Positions 8,936 through 17,549 of a stretch of DNA of 64,000 bases are shown one piece after another; position 1 is the stretch's first letter; the number at the start of each line of letters is the position of its first letter. A program made the translations under genes and the position numbers. This stretch comes from JAPORK01 sp026710285. GTDB taxonomy: Bacteria > Pseudomonadota > Gammaproteobacteria > Pseudomonadales > Endozoicomonadaceae. The notes under the pieces are model-generated. The model was given only the letters and a program-made list of their open reading frames with translations, ran no database searches and had not been told where the DNA came from. Where the stretch lies: assembly GCA_965201045.1 (NCBI GenBank), contig OZ241746.1, positions 744,001-808,000 on the forward strand. Reading direction: 5' to 3'.

Positions 8936-8955
8936 ACCCATCCAGGCGGATGGGT
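8936..8955 (-). terminator. Hairpin after the AlpA pair
   Basis: Perfect 8-bp stem ACCCATCC/GGATGGGT with a 4-nt loop. The A run (8930-8936) lies on the upstream side, so the T tract required for intrinsic termination exists only for minus-strand transcription. On the plus strand it may attenuate transcription or protect the AlpA mRNA end. Confidence 0.5.
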
Positions 8956-8982
8956 ATCAATACTAAACATGAGATTTTTATT

Positions 8983-9366
8983 ATGAAGCATAATACATAT
9001 AAAATCGAGCTTTGTTTATATGCCTTTCTTGAAGTTGGTACTTATGGTTTACACCAGATAGAAATATCTGCCCAATCTACTGCCTACAGATTCAAATATC
9101 AGCCAGGTGAATTCTGGAGTAGTTGCTTACATTCAGATGTTTCAGTAATTACCAAAAAAGGAATAAAAATAGAACGACGTATAGACCCATTTAAAGCGCC
9201 TAACCGTTTTAGATCAAACTATAAGCGTTTTTCGTTGCCTAATCGGGCAGAGGCTATAAAAGCTTTAAAGATACTTAATAAATACAGAGTAGACAGAGAA
9301 GAAGAATTCTTAAGTTGTGATGTGGCTGCCATGCTATTAACCCAATTCCCGGAACAAAGGTCATAG
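8983..9366 (+). CDS. Hypothetical protein of the integrative element
   Basis: Unrecognised soluble protein of 127 aa, two bases upstream of the primase-helicase gene and likely co-transcribed with it. Start ATG at 8983 (MKHNTYKIE) is preferred over ATG at 8950, which lies inside the hairpin. It has an aromatic/basic central part (FKAPNRFRSNYKRF) and a C-terminal helical region. Position suggests an accessory replication or regulatory role, but no domain is identifiable by eye. Confidence 0.6.
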   Translation: MKHNTYKIELCLYAFLEVGTYGLHQIEISAQSTAYRFKYQPGEFWSSCLHSDVSVITKKGIKIERRIDPFKAPNRFRSNYKRFSLPNRAEAIKALKILNKYRVDREEEFLSCDVAAMLLTQFPEQRS

Positions 9367-9367
9367 C

Positions 9368-11353
9368 ATGAACAGGGAACAATACGATGCCGTGAAGCAT
9401 GGATCAAAAGGAGAATGGTCAAACATACTTCAAGAGCTTGCCGGGCTTAATGACTTGCAAGTGAGTATTAAAACCAGAAGTACAGGAACATCCTGTCCTA
9501 TATGTGGTGGTACAGATCGCTATAGCTTCAAAAATATAGAGGATGGTAGTTGGGCTTGTCGCAAGTGTGGCGGGGGTGATGGCTGGGAAATGCTGAAAAG
9601 AGTTAAGCAATGGGACTTCTCTACAGCAAACAAAAATGTAGGTCATTGGTTAGGTATCATTAATGATGATACAGACTTTACGAATATCACACAAAAGAGT
9701 ATAGACAGACAAAAATTACAAAAGCAGCAAGAGATAAAAAATACGACAAAAGCCAAAAGTAGTGAAACATTTTTCTGGGATAATGCAAAACAGTTAGAAT
9801 GTCACCCATGGACTGAACATAAAAAATTATCTATTCAAAGTCGTGTTTTATGTAAACAATCAGGAGACAAGCTATTAATTCCTATATTTAATCCGGCTGG
9901 AGAAAGGATCAGTCACCAATCGGTAGCACTTAAGCCTGATGACAAATATGATAAACGATTTTATTATGGTGTTCCCGTTGCTGGTGGGCTGTTAGGAATT
10001 GGAAGCAGCAGCCAACCTGAAAGTATTTTAATTACCGAGTCATTCGCTGATGGTGACGCAGCTTTACAGCTTGCCGGAAACCATGATCATAAAGCTATAT
10101 GTGCCTTTAGTGCCACAAACATTCCAGCGGTAGCCAGGTATGCCAACAGTAAGTATCCGAACAGCAAAATATTAATTTGCGCTGATAATGACGACGCAGG
10201 ACGTAAAGCAGTACAAAAGGCACAAGAGTTAGTTTCTGATATTCTTGTGAGCTTCCCACCATCCGGAAAGGATTGGTCAGAGTACTTTTTATCAGGTGGT
10301 AAGAAATCACCAGTGATGAATTGTGAAGAGCAAAATCAACACAAAGAAACATTTGAGTTACGCATCGGTTCAGAGGGGTATGATACTTGCTACGAATGTC
10401 TTATTAAGGACTATCTGCCATCTGATAGTTTTGGCGTTGTCTATGGTTCACCGGGGAGTTATAAGTCATTCCATGCTGTTTCATGGGCAGCGAGTATAGC
10501 TACAGGAAGAGATTGGAATGGCAAAAAATGTACTAAAGGTACAGTCATATACATTGTTGGTGAAGGTGGTAGTGGTGTACCCAGGCGTATAAAAGGTTGG
10601 GAAGTAGAATATAATAACAATAACACAATATCTAATTTATTCACCATTCCTCAACCTGTTTTTATCAGTAATAATCAGCAAATAGATACAATGATAGAGA
10701 CTATCAAAGAGGTAGAAAGACGGACACGTACAAAAGTTACAGCTGTATTTATAGATACTTTAGCGCGTTGCTTTGCTGGTGCCGATGAAAATAAAACTGC
10801 AGATATGAATATGTTTATATCCGGATGTGACAAAATCAAAACACAAACCGGAGCAAGCATAGTTGTTATTCACCATTCCGGGAAAAATGATGATGCCGGA
10901 GCACGAGGTTCATCAGCGTTAAGAGCAGCGGCAGACTTTGAGTTTAAAATAAGCCGACCTGACGGCGAACACTATTACGTGCTCAAGCAAACAAAAGCAA
11001 AGGATTCAGATGAACAGGAAGCTGTAGCTTTTGATATGGCAAAACAATTCTTGTTTACCGATAAAGATGGTGATGATGTTGTTACACTGGTACCAAGTGT
11101 AAAAGGTAGAGAACCACCAAAAGAAGATGAGCTACCCAAGGTTAATAAACTAACAGGCAACCATGAAGCAGTATGGCAAGCTGTAAGATCACGACAAGCT
11201 AGAAAAGAAACTACCAACAAAAGAATAATTTTTGATGACCTGAAAGCACAAGGACTGAACATTAAAAATTTTTCACGCTGGGTAGATAAACTGGTTAATG
11301 ATGGTATCTTAGGCAAATCTAAAAATGGAGATTTATACAGCAAGGTTAACTGA
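9368..11353 (+). CDS. Primase-helicase replication protein (Zn-ribbon, Toprim, RepA-like AAA)
   Basis: Multidomain replication protein of 661 aa. Order: an N-terminal P4-type zinc ribbon (CPICGGTDRY...CRKCGGGDGW, ~residues 38-75); a Toprim-like domain (~210-310) with TESFADGDAAL and ICADNDDAGRKA; then a RepA/RecA-like hexameric helicase (~340-560) with Walker A GSPGSYKS, Walker B VFIDTLARC, and IVVIHHSGKND. A winged-helix-like tail closes the protein. Such proteins start replication of P4-like and plasmid elements at a nearby AT-rich origin; paired inverted repeats directly downstream could be that origin. The protein appears intact. Confidence 0.9.
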   Translation: MNREQYDAVKHGSKGEWSNILQELAGLNDLQVSIKTRSTGTSCPICGGTDRYSFKNIEDGSWACRKCGGGDGWEMLKRVKQWDFSTANKNVGHWLGIINDDTDFTNITQKSIDRQKLQKQQEIKNTTKAKSSETFFWDNAKQLECHPWTEHKKLSIQSRVLCKQSGDKLLIPIFNPAGERISHQSVALKPDDKYDKRFYYGVPVAGGLLGIGSSSQPESILITESFADGDAALQLAGNHDHKAICAFSATNIPAVARYANSKYPNSKILICADNDDAGRKAVQKAQELVSDILVSFPPSGKDWSEYFLSGGKKSPVMNCEEQNQHKETFELRIGSEGYDTCYECLIKDYLPSDSFGVVYGSPGSYKSFHAVSWAASIATGRDWNGKKCTKGTVIYIVGEGGSGVPRRIKGWEVEYNNNNTISNLFTIPQPVFISNNQQIDTMIETIKEVERRTRTKVTAVFIDTLARCFAGADENKTADMNMFISGCDKIKTQTGASIVVIHHSGKNDDAGARGSSALRAAADFEFKISRPDGEHYYVLKQTKAKDSDEQEAVAFDMAKQFLFTDKDGDDVVTLVPSVKGREPPKEDELPKVNKLTGNHEAVWQAVRSRQARKETTNKRIIFDDLKAQGLNIKNFSRWVDKLVNDGILGKSKNGDLYSKVN

Positions 11354-11414
11354 TAAAATTCAAATTCCTCACTCACTTTCTATATATATACACAAGTGAG
11401 TGAGCAATTAAACA
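11345..11414. repeat. Direct repeat, copy 1, with inverted CTCACTCAC/GTGAGTGAG
   Basis: The ~70-bp block starts at GTTAAC inside the end of the primase gene. It contains CTCACTCAC (11368-11376) and GTGAGTGAG (11396-11404) around a TA-alternating core, and recurs almost exactly at 11592. It could be a terminator-like structure or a replication origin. Confidence 0.8.
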
Positions 11415-11591
11415 TGGCTTTCAGTAAAAATATTCCCATCCGGGAAAAGAATATTTGAAATCGGTTAATCAGACAGGGTAGGGCAGGTTAAATCGCTAAA
11501 GTATACGGCAGTAGACTTACCCGCTTAAGTTTTTAATCAAAGACAACAAATAAGGATTTTACCCATGTTGTTACTCTTAGATTACACCATA

Positions 11592-11662
11592 GTTAACTGA
11601 TAAGATTCAGCTCCTCACTCACTTTCTATATATATATACACAAGTGAGTGAGCAATTAAACA
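11592..11662. repeat. Direct repeat, copy 2, with inverted CTCACTCAC/GTGAGTGAG
   Basis: Second copy of the block at 11345, 247 bp downstream, with one extra TA in the core and a few substitutions. The inverted arms at 11614-11622 and 11644-11652 are unchanged. The region 11354-11829 holds no gene. Confidence 0.8.
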
Positions 11663-11829
11663 ATGTCATAAGATACTGTATGAGTTACTACAGATAAAGT
11701 TCTTAATTGAGTGTTTCCTGTAGTAATCAGGTAATCACAGATGACTTTGAATTTTAGGAACACAGGAAGGAACACAAACAAGTATCGTTAAATTATTAAT
11801 CCTTATATAACAATGACAAAGCACTGCAA

Positions 11830-11848
11830 TTCGAATGACTGTCCCCCG
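11830..11848 (+). other. Degenerate attR (tRNA-Ser 3' end copy)
   Basis: TTCGAAT, two mismatched bases, CTGTCCC and CCG reproduce tRNA-Ser 6133-6152 with two substitutions and one missing base. It lies after the last element gene and before unrelated chromosomal ankyrin genes. The spacing and order make chance unlikely but not impossible. Confidence 0.5.
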
Positions 11849-11929
11849 AAAGATAACCTGCTCCTCAAAGCCCATAATCCGTTTAATATCTGTAATCCGT
11901 ATATCCTGCAGCAAAACACCACATCTTAT

Positions 11930-12084
11930 GTATGTCTGTTTTCTTTACATATTAAAGAATACCAACTACCCTGCTTCTTTTTATGATCAATAATAAATTT
12001 GAGCAATTTTAAAAACGACTAAATCATAACGACTCAAATCAATTATTCACAAAAATTGCTCATGCGCTTATACCGGATATACAA
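11930..12084. repeat. Upstream region duplicated with ankyrin gene 1
   Basis: About 155 bp before the first ankyrin gene match 13444-13603 before the second almost base for base, including the stretch ending in GGATATAC directly before the ATG. The duplication therefore included promoter and leader. Confidence 0.85.
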
Positions 12085-13281
12085 ATGAAGTTACTTGCAA
12101 GCTCAATACTTATTATTAATGCCTGGCGCTTATTTCATGCAAAAAATTTTACAACGTCTCATTTAGGCAGACCTGCTTGTTTTTCCAGATTGTGCAAGAC
12201 TATAAAAAGCTTATCCTGTTGCTTATGTCTGTTATTGCTATTTTTTTGCCCACACTCTTTTGCTTCTAACCCCGATACCTTGAATACCCTGTGTGAACTT
12301 TTAAAAAAAGGGGATGCGATGGCTGCTGAACAATTAATGCAGGCTGAAAGTATTGATATTAACATGAAATTACATGTAAAATCCGGCGAAACTGATGATT
12401 ATATGACACCCCTTATGATTGTTGTGCAGCGTGAATATACCGCTTTTGCAGAAAGCCTTCTCAAAAGAGGTGCCGATATAAATGCACAAAATAATGCAGG
12501 TTATACAGCTTTAATGTATGCCGTAGTCCAGGGATTTACACACATCGTAAAACTCCTTGTAAATCATCACGCCGATCTGAATATAAAGGATAATAATATT
12601 GCTACCGCATTGATGTATGCAATAGTCGGAAAGCGTGTTGAAATAGCAATTTTTCTAATAGATAACGGTGCTGATCTGAGTTTGCAAGATTCTAGCGGTT
12701 ATACAGCTTTAACGTACGCAGCCGCACAGGGACAAGCAGAAATTGTAAAACATTTGCTCAAGATGAAGGCTGCTATAGATATGCAAGAACCGAATGGTCA
12801 GACACCTTTAATGATAGCAGCAGAGCGTCATCCAGACATCGCAATACTCCTGCTTGAGATGGGCGCAAATCCAAATATAACCAGGTCGAATGGTCCGACT
12901 GTTTTAATGTACGCAATACTAAGAAAAAAGATACCCCTTATAAATGCGCTTGTTGCCCATGGAGCAAATCTAAATGTGCCGGATAAATTTTCTGGTTTTA
13001 CGCCTTTAACAATGGCGGCAGCAACAGGACTCACTGAAATCGTATACCTGTTTATAAAGCATAAAGCTAATATAAATCTGCAAGATAATGATAATAATAC
13101 AGCCCTGATGTGCGCAATATCCGGCAGACATACTGAAATTGCAAATTTCCTGATCAACGAAGGAGCTGATTTAAATTTAAAGAACGATCAGGGTCATACA
13201 GCTTTAATGATTGCAGCATCAAGTGAACAAACAGAAATTGTAAAAAATCTGATCGAAAAAGGAGCAAGTTCAGATAGTTGA
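12085..13281 (+). CDS. Secreted ankyrin-repeat protein 1
   Basis: 398 aa. A basic N-terminal extension (~1-42) precedes a strong hydrophobic segment (SCCLCLLLLFFCP) and an Ala-x-Ser cleavage-like site near residue 61, so export is likely though the n-region is unusually long. The rest is about ten 33-residue ankyrin repeats, with the consensus G-A-D-x-N-x-Q-D-x-x-G-x-T-A-L-x-x-A repeated throughout, such as YTALMYAVVQGF and TALMIAASS. Ankyrin proteins mediate protein-protein contacts and are frequent host-directed effectors in intracellular bacteria. It is a tandem paralogue of the next gene, and no Shine-Dalgarno is evident. The target is unknown. Confidence 0.88.
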   Translation: MKLLASSILIINAWRLFHAKNFTTSHLGRPACFSRLCKTIKSLSCCLCLLLLFFCPHSFASNPDTLNTLCELLKKGDAMAAEQLMQAESIDINMKLHVKSGETDDYMTPLMIVVQREYTAFAESLLKRGADINAQNNAGYTALMYAVVQGFTHIVKLLVNHHADLNIKDNNIATALMYAIVGKRVEIAIFLIDNGADLSLQDSSGYTALTYAAAQGQAEIVKHLLKMKAAIDMQEPNGQTPLMIAAERHPDIAILLLEMGANPNITRSNGPTVLMYAILRKKIPLINALVAHGANLNVPDKFSGFTPLTMAAATGLTEIVYLFIKHKANINLQDNDNNTALMCAISGRHTEIANFLINEGADLNLKNDQGHTALMIAASSEQTEIVKNLIEKGASSDS

Positions 13282-13443
13282 CATCCTCCTTAAAGGCTGT
13301 CTTTCATACACAGATGCTTAAATAAACATCAGGAGGATTTTAACAGACAAGCCTTTGTTTATGAAAGACAGCTGAAGGACGAGGTTTTACTGTACTTGAT
13401 AAAATACAAGTGGTCATACAGCCCTGACCAGAAACACTAACCC
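13282..13443. repeat. Remnant with inverted GACAG motifs, IS200/IS605-end-like
   Basis: Between the two ankyrin genes. The minus-strand reading of 13290-13317 gives a GTGTATGAAAGACAGCC segment ending in AAGGAGGATGTCAAC, similar to the right end of IS200/IS605-type TnpB elements. A second motif in the other orientation lies at 13358-13394, and related motifs recur near 28490 and 42483. No transposase remains. The assignment is tentative. Confidence 0.35.
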
Positions 13444-13603
13444 GCTTAGTATGTCTGTTTTCTTTACATATTAAAGAATACCAACTACTCTGCTTCGCTT
13501 TATGATCAATAATAATTTTTAGCAATTTTAAAAACGATTAAATTATAACTACTCAAATCAATTATTCACAAAAATTGCTTATACACTTACACCGGATATA
13601 CAG

Positions 13604-15619
13604 ATGAAGTTACTTGCAAACTCCACATTTATTATTAATGCCCGGCGCTTATTTCATGCAAAAAACTTTGTAATTCCTCATTCAGGTAGACCTGCTTTTT
13701 TTTCCAGACTCTGCAAAACCATAAAAAGCTTATCCTGTTCCCTGTGTCTGTTATTACTATTTTTTTGTCCATACTCTTCTGCTTCTAATGCCTCTAACCC
13801 CGACACCCTAAAGATCCTGTTTACACTTTTAAAAAAAGGGGATGCAATGGCTGCTGAACAATTAATGCAGGATGAAAATATTGATATTAACGTAAAATTA
13901 TATATAAATCCCGGCGAGACTGATAATTATATGACACCTCTCATGATTGCCGTATGGTGTGAATGTAGCGCTTTTGCAGAAAGTCTTATCAAAAGAAGTG
14001 CTGATATAAATGCACAAGATAATGCAGGTTATACAGCTTTAATGTATGCCGCATCCCAGGGGTTTACAAAAATCGCACAACTCCTTGTAAGTCATCAGGC
14101 TAATATCGATGTACAGAATCAAAATAATGTTACCGCACTGATGTTTGCAATACTCGAAAACAAAGTTGAAACTGCAGTTTTTCTGATAGATAGCGGCGCT
14201 GATCTGAATTTGCAAAATACTCACGGTTATACAGCTTTAATGTTCGCAGCCGAAGAGGGACTAACAGAAATTGTAAAATATCTGCTTAAAATGAAGGCTG
14301 CTATAGATATGCAAACATTAGATGGTCGGACACCTTTAATGATAGCAACAAAGTGTCATCCAGACATCGCAATACTCCTGCTTGACATGGGAGCAAATCC
14401 AAATTTAACACAGTCAGATGGTCTGACTGTTTTAATGTGTGCAATAATGAAAAAGAAGATACCCGTTATAAATGCGCTTGTTACTCATGGAGCAGATCTA
14501 AATGTGTCGAATAAATGTTACAAATTTACGCCTTTAACAATGGCAGCATCAACAGGACTCGCTGAAGTCGTATACCTCCTTATAAAGCATAAAGCTAATA
14601 TAGATCTGCAAGATAATAGTGATAATGATACAGCCCTGACATCCGCAATATCTGCCAAACATTTTGAAATTGCAAATTTTCTGATTGATGAAGGCGCTTG
14701 TTTAGATTTACAGAATAATACAGGTCATACAGCTTTAATGATTGCAGCATCGTACGGACAAACGGAAATTGTAAAAAAGCTGGTTGCAAAAGGAGCAGGT
14801 TTAGATATAGAAGATACATGTAATCATACAGCCCTGACGCATGCAATATCCGGTAAACGTGTTGAAAGTGCAATTTTCCTGATTGATAGTGGAGCTGAGT
14901 TAAATTTGCGCAGAGTGCTTGGCTATACACCTTTAATATTTACAGCATGGACCGGACAAACAGAGATTATCATGCACCTGATCAATAAGGGAGCAGATGT
15001 AAATGCAACAGATGCAAGTGAAAAAGAGACAGCTTTAACATATTATCTGGTATCTGGAGAAAAAGATTTTGCTGATACTGTAAAATTTATGTTAAAGAAA
15101 GGTGCTAAGTTTGATATAAACGATCCCGCTCATATGAGTGCTTTAAAAGTAGCATTCCACAGATTAAGTGAAACAACCTCTGAATTATGTGGCTTTGATG
15201 TCTTGTTAATATTAAGCTCTCTTTTAAAAATAAACGACACAAACCATTATTATGTAGTGACATCTAAGGATGGAGAAAAGAGTCTTACTCTTGCGCAAAA
15301 ACAAGGTAGGTCAGTTCATCATCATATTTTAATCAGAGATCTGTCCGTATTGAAACAGATAAGATCGCTTCTTCCACTTACGAATGCTGTACAACATACC
15401 ATAAGAGAAACTTTTAACCCTGACATTTTAAACGAAACACTACCTGTTTACGTTATTGACAGAATTAAAAATCAAACGCATATGTCATTAAAAACCCGCA
15501 TTGAGATAGATCGGCTTTTAAAAATGGAAAACACACCAAATGGCAGATTACCAGATCCGGAAAATCTTATCAGAAGCTTACAAAAGTTATCTTGTGATGA
15601 TTTCTCAATTAAAGACTGA
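13604..15619 (+). CDS. Secreted ankyrin-repeat protein 2
   Basis: 671 aa, a longer paralogue of the preceding gene. The first ~385 residues align with ankyrin protein 1, including the basic N-terminal extension and hydrophobic export segment (LCLLLLFFCPYSSAS). It then continues with extra ankyrin repeats (to about residue 505) and a ~165-residue non-repeat C-terminal domain (roughly from SETTSELCGFDVLL to the end) that I do not recognise. The duplicated upstream region suggests both genes are expressed alike, while the C-terminal domain gives this copy a separate function. A role as a host-interaction protein is inferred only from architecture. Confidence 0.88.
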   Translation: MKLLANSTFIINARRLFHAKNFVIPHSGRPAFFSRLCKTIKSLSCSLCLLLLFFCPYSSASNASNPDTLKILFTLLKKGDAMAAEQLMQDENIDINVKLYINPGETDNYMTPLMIAVWCECSAFAESLIKRSADINAQDNAGYTALMYAASQGFTKIAQLLVSHQANIDVQNQNNVTALMFAILENKVETAVFLIDSGADLNLQNTHGYTALMFAAEEGLTEIVKYLLKMKAAIDMQTLDGRTPLMIATKCHPDIAILLLDMGANPNLTQSDGLTVLMCAIMKKKIPVINALVTHGADLNVSNKCYKFTPLTMAASTGLAEVVYLLIKHKANIDLQDNSDNDTALTSAISAKHFEIANFLIDEGACLDLQNNTGHTALMIAASYGQTEIVKKLVAKGAGLDIEDTCNHTALTHAISGKRVESAIFLIDSGAELNLRRVLGYTPLIFTAWTGQTEIIMHLINKGADVNATDASEKETALTYYLVSGEKDFADTVKFMLKKGAKFDINDPAHMSALKVAFHRLSETTSELCGFDVLLILSSLLKINDTNHYYVVTSKDGEKSLTLAQKQGRSVHHHILIRDLSVLKQIRSLLPLTNAVQHTIRETFNPDILNETLPVYVIDRIKNQTHMSLKTRIEIDRLLKMENTPNGRLPDPENLIRSLQKLSCDDFSIKD

Positions 15620-15639
15620 TATGTAAGACCTTTTCCTTT

Positions 15640-15810
15640 AGGGCTACCTCTTCGTCACATTTTTTAGATACTAACTTTTATCTTGGCAGGTTGCATGCTA
15701 CTGAATATCCAGCCTTTTTGACATAAAACCGTGAGCTGAGCTTGTCGAAGCCCAGAGGTCAAAAGCAGCTAGGCTTCGACAAGCTCAGCCTACAGCGTAT
15801 TAAGTAAAGA
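15640..15810. repeat. Dispersed repeat copy A with 18-bp perfect inverted repeat
   Basis: GCTGAGCTTGTCGAAGCC (15735-15752) and its exact complement (15772-15789) form a strong hairpin. The preceding ~90 bp match copies near 28250 and 42327 (shared CACATTTTT, then a -GGCAGGTT-like segment). It lies in the 400-bp gap between ankyrin gene 2 and pykA, which otherwise shows nothing. Confidence 0.75.
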
Positions 15811-16024
15811 CTGGTATATTCAGCAAAAAATAAACCTGTGAACTATTTTTTATGTGATTTGTATTTAAAAATTCTATACAGATACCTTATATTTTTATGC
15901 AAGATATTACACTGCTTCAGATAAAGCTTTTTATGATTTTTTGGCTAGTGTTATTTAAGTTACGAGACAGTTGAATAAATGTTACAATGCATAAAAATAT
16001 AAATACTTTCTACAGGAGTTATGT

Positions 16025-17458
16025 ATGTTAAAACGCACTAAAATCGTTGCAACATTAGGTCCTGCATGCAATTCCGCAGACCAGTTGAGTGCACTTGTTT
16101 CTGCCGGAGTTGATGTTGTTCGTCTTAATTTTTCGCATGGAAAACCTGAAGAACATAAGCAGCGAGCGCACCTGATAAGAAGCATTGCAGCACAGCAAAA
16201 TAAACACGTTGCTATCCTGGGCGATCTGCAAGGTCCCAAGATTCGTATCTCCCAATTTAAGGATAAACAGGTCATCCTAAATCAGGGAGAAGATTTTACT
16301 TTAGATGCAGGTATGGATGCCACACAAGGTACTAACAAAAAGGTTGGTATTACCTATGAAAATTTGATTCGTGACTGTAAACCCGGTGATGTTTTATTAC
16401 TTGATGATGGACGCATTACCATGGAGGTTAAGTCAAAAGAACAGAGTCGATTGCATTGCATCGTGCTACAGGGTGGTACTTTATCTGATAATAAAGGCAT
16501 TAATCTCAAGGGGGGCGGATTATCTGCATCAGCACTGACAGATAAAGATAAAGAAGACATAAAATTAGCGGTTCAGATTGGTGTGGATTATCTGGCTATC
16601 TCTTTTGTTAGAAGTGTTGATGATATTAACCTGTGTCGCCAGTTACTTAAGGATGCCAGTAAAGAAATCAATATCCTTACTAAAATAGAACGGGCTGAAG
16701 TTGTTGCTTCTCAGGAAAAGCTAGAAGCTATTATCAAAGCATCTGATGCGGTTATGGTTGCCCGGGGTGATTTGGGTGTAGAGATTGGAGATGCTGAACT
16801 GGTTACCGTACAAAAAAATACGATTGCTACCGCCAGACGTCTTAATAAACCAGTTATAACTGCAACTCAAATGATGGAATCAATGATTTACAATGCTCTG
16901 CCTACTCGTGCCGAAGTGTTTGATGTGGCGAATGCCATTCTTGATGGCACTGATGCAGTGATGTTGTCAGCAGAGACTGCAACAGGTAACTGTCCGCATG
17001 GTGTTGTATCAGAGATGCATCGAATCATATCCAGCACTGAAAAGCAGATGAGAGAAGTGCCCACATTAACAATACCGCATTTACCAGAAGTATTATTAAC
17101 TGCCAACGATGAAACTATTGCAGTAGCTGCTATGTATGCAGCAAACCATCTGAAAGATGTCAAAGCTATTGTTTGTCTTACAAAAACAGGTCAGACAGCA
17201 CTATGGATGTCGCGCATTAACTCTTTTCTTCCTGTTTTTGCTTTTAGCCGATTTGAACAGACTTGTCGCCATATGACATTGTATCGTGGTGTTTATTCAC
17301 TTAAATGGGATGTATCTCCGGATACCGATGAAAAAACCAGAGAAAAGGTGATCTCTGATTATTTAACAAGTGCCGGTTTTAAAAAAAATGATAAAATTAT
17401 TTTAACATTTGGCGGGCGTCACCAGTCCACTAACACATTGAAAATCATGATATTGTAA
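16025..17458 (+). CDS. pykA: Pyruvate kinase
   Basis: Glycolytic enzyme converting phosphoenolpyruvate and ADP to pyruvate and ATP. 477 aa, close to E. coli PykA in length. The N-terminal RTKIVATLGP start, RLNFSHG, the substrate-binding region with LTKIERAE, the Mg-site MVARGDLGVEIG and ITATQMMESM are all present, followed by the regulatory C-terminal domain. AGGAG lies ~7 nt upstream of the ATG. The N-terminal pattern favours the PykA type over PykF. It stands alone between intergenic regions. Confidence 0.95.
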   Translation: MLKRTKIVATLGPACNSADQLSALVSAGVDVVRLNFSHGKPEEHKQRAHLIRSIAAQQNKHVAILGDLQGPKIRISQFKDKQVILNQGEDFTLDAGMDATQGTNKKVGITYENLIRDCKPGDVLLLDDGRITMEVKSKEQSRLHCIVLQGGTLSDNKGINLKGGGLSASALTDKDKEDIKLAVQIGVDYLAISFVRSVDDINLCRQLLKDASKEINILTKIERAEVVASQEKLEAIIKASDAVMVARGDLGVEIGDAELVTVQKNTIATARRLNKPVITATQMMESMIYNALPTRAEVFDVANAILDGTDAVMLSAETATGNCPHGVVSEMHRIISSTEKQMREVPTLTIPHLPEVLLTANDETIAVAAMYAANHLKDVKAIVCLTKTGQTALWMSRINSFLPVFAFSRFEQTCRHMTLYRGVYSLKWDVSPDTDEKTREKVISDYLTSAGFKKNDKIILTFGGRHQSTNTLKIMIL

Positions 17459-17549
17459 GCTAAAAATTTTGAGCCGAAAGCTTCTGTAGCTCCGTAGTAT
17501 CAGCATACTCTTATACACATATATGAGTATCAGTCAGAACCGTATCGTT

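Larger units (their letters stand above)
6133..11848 (+). mobile_element. Satellite-like integrative element inserted in tRNA-Ser
   Basis: About 5.7 kb with a P4-like gene set: tyrosine integrase, a hypothetical protein, two AlpA-like regulators, a small hypothetical protein and a Zn-ribbon/Toprim/helicase replication protein, all on the plus strand. The left end is the tRNA-Ser 3' end; the right end is an imperfect copy of it. No capsid, terminase, tail or conjugation genes are present, so mobilisation would depend on a helper. The imperfect right attachment site suggests the element may be old or no longer excisable. Boundaries are inferred from the repeat, not demonstrated. Confidence 0.65.
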
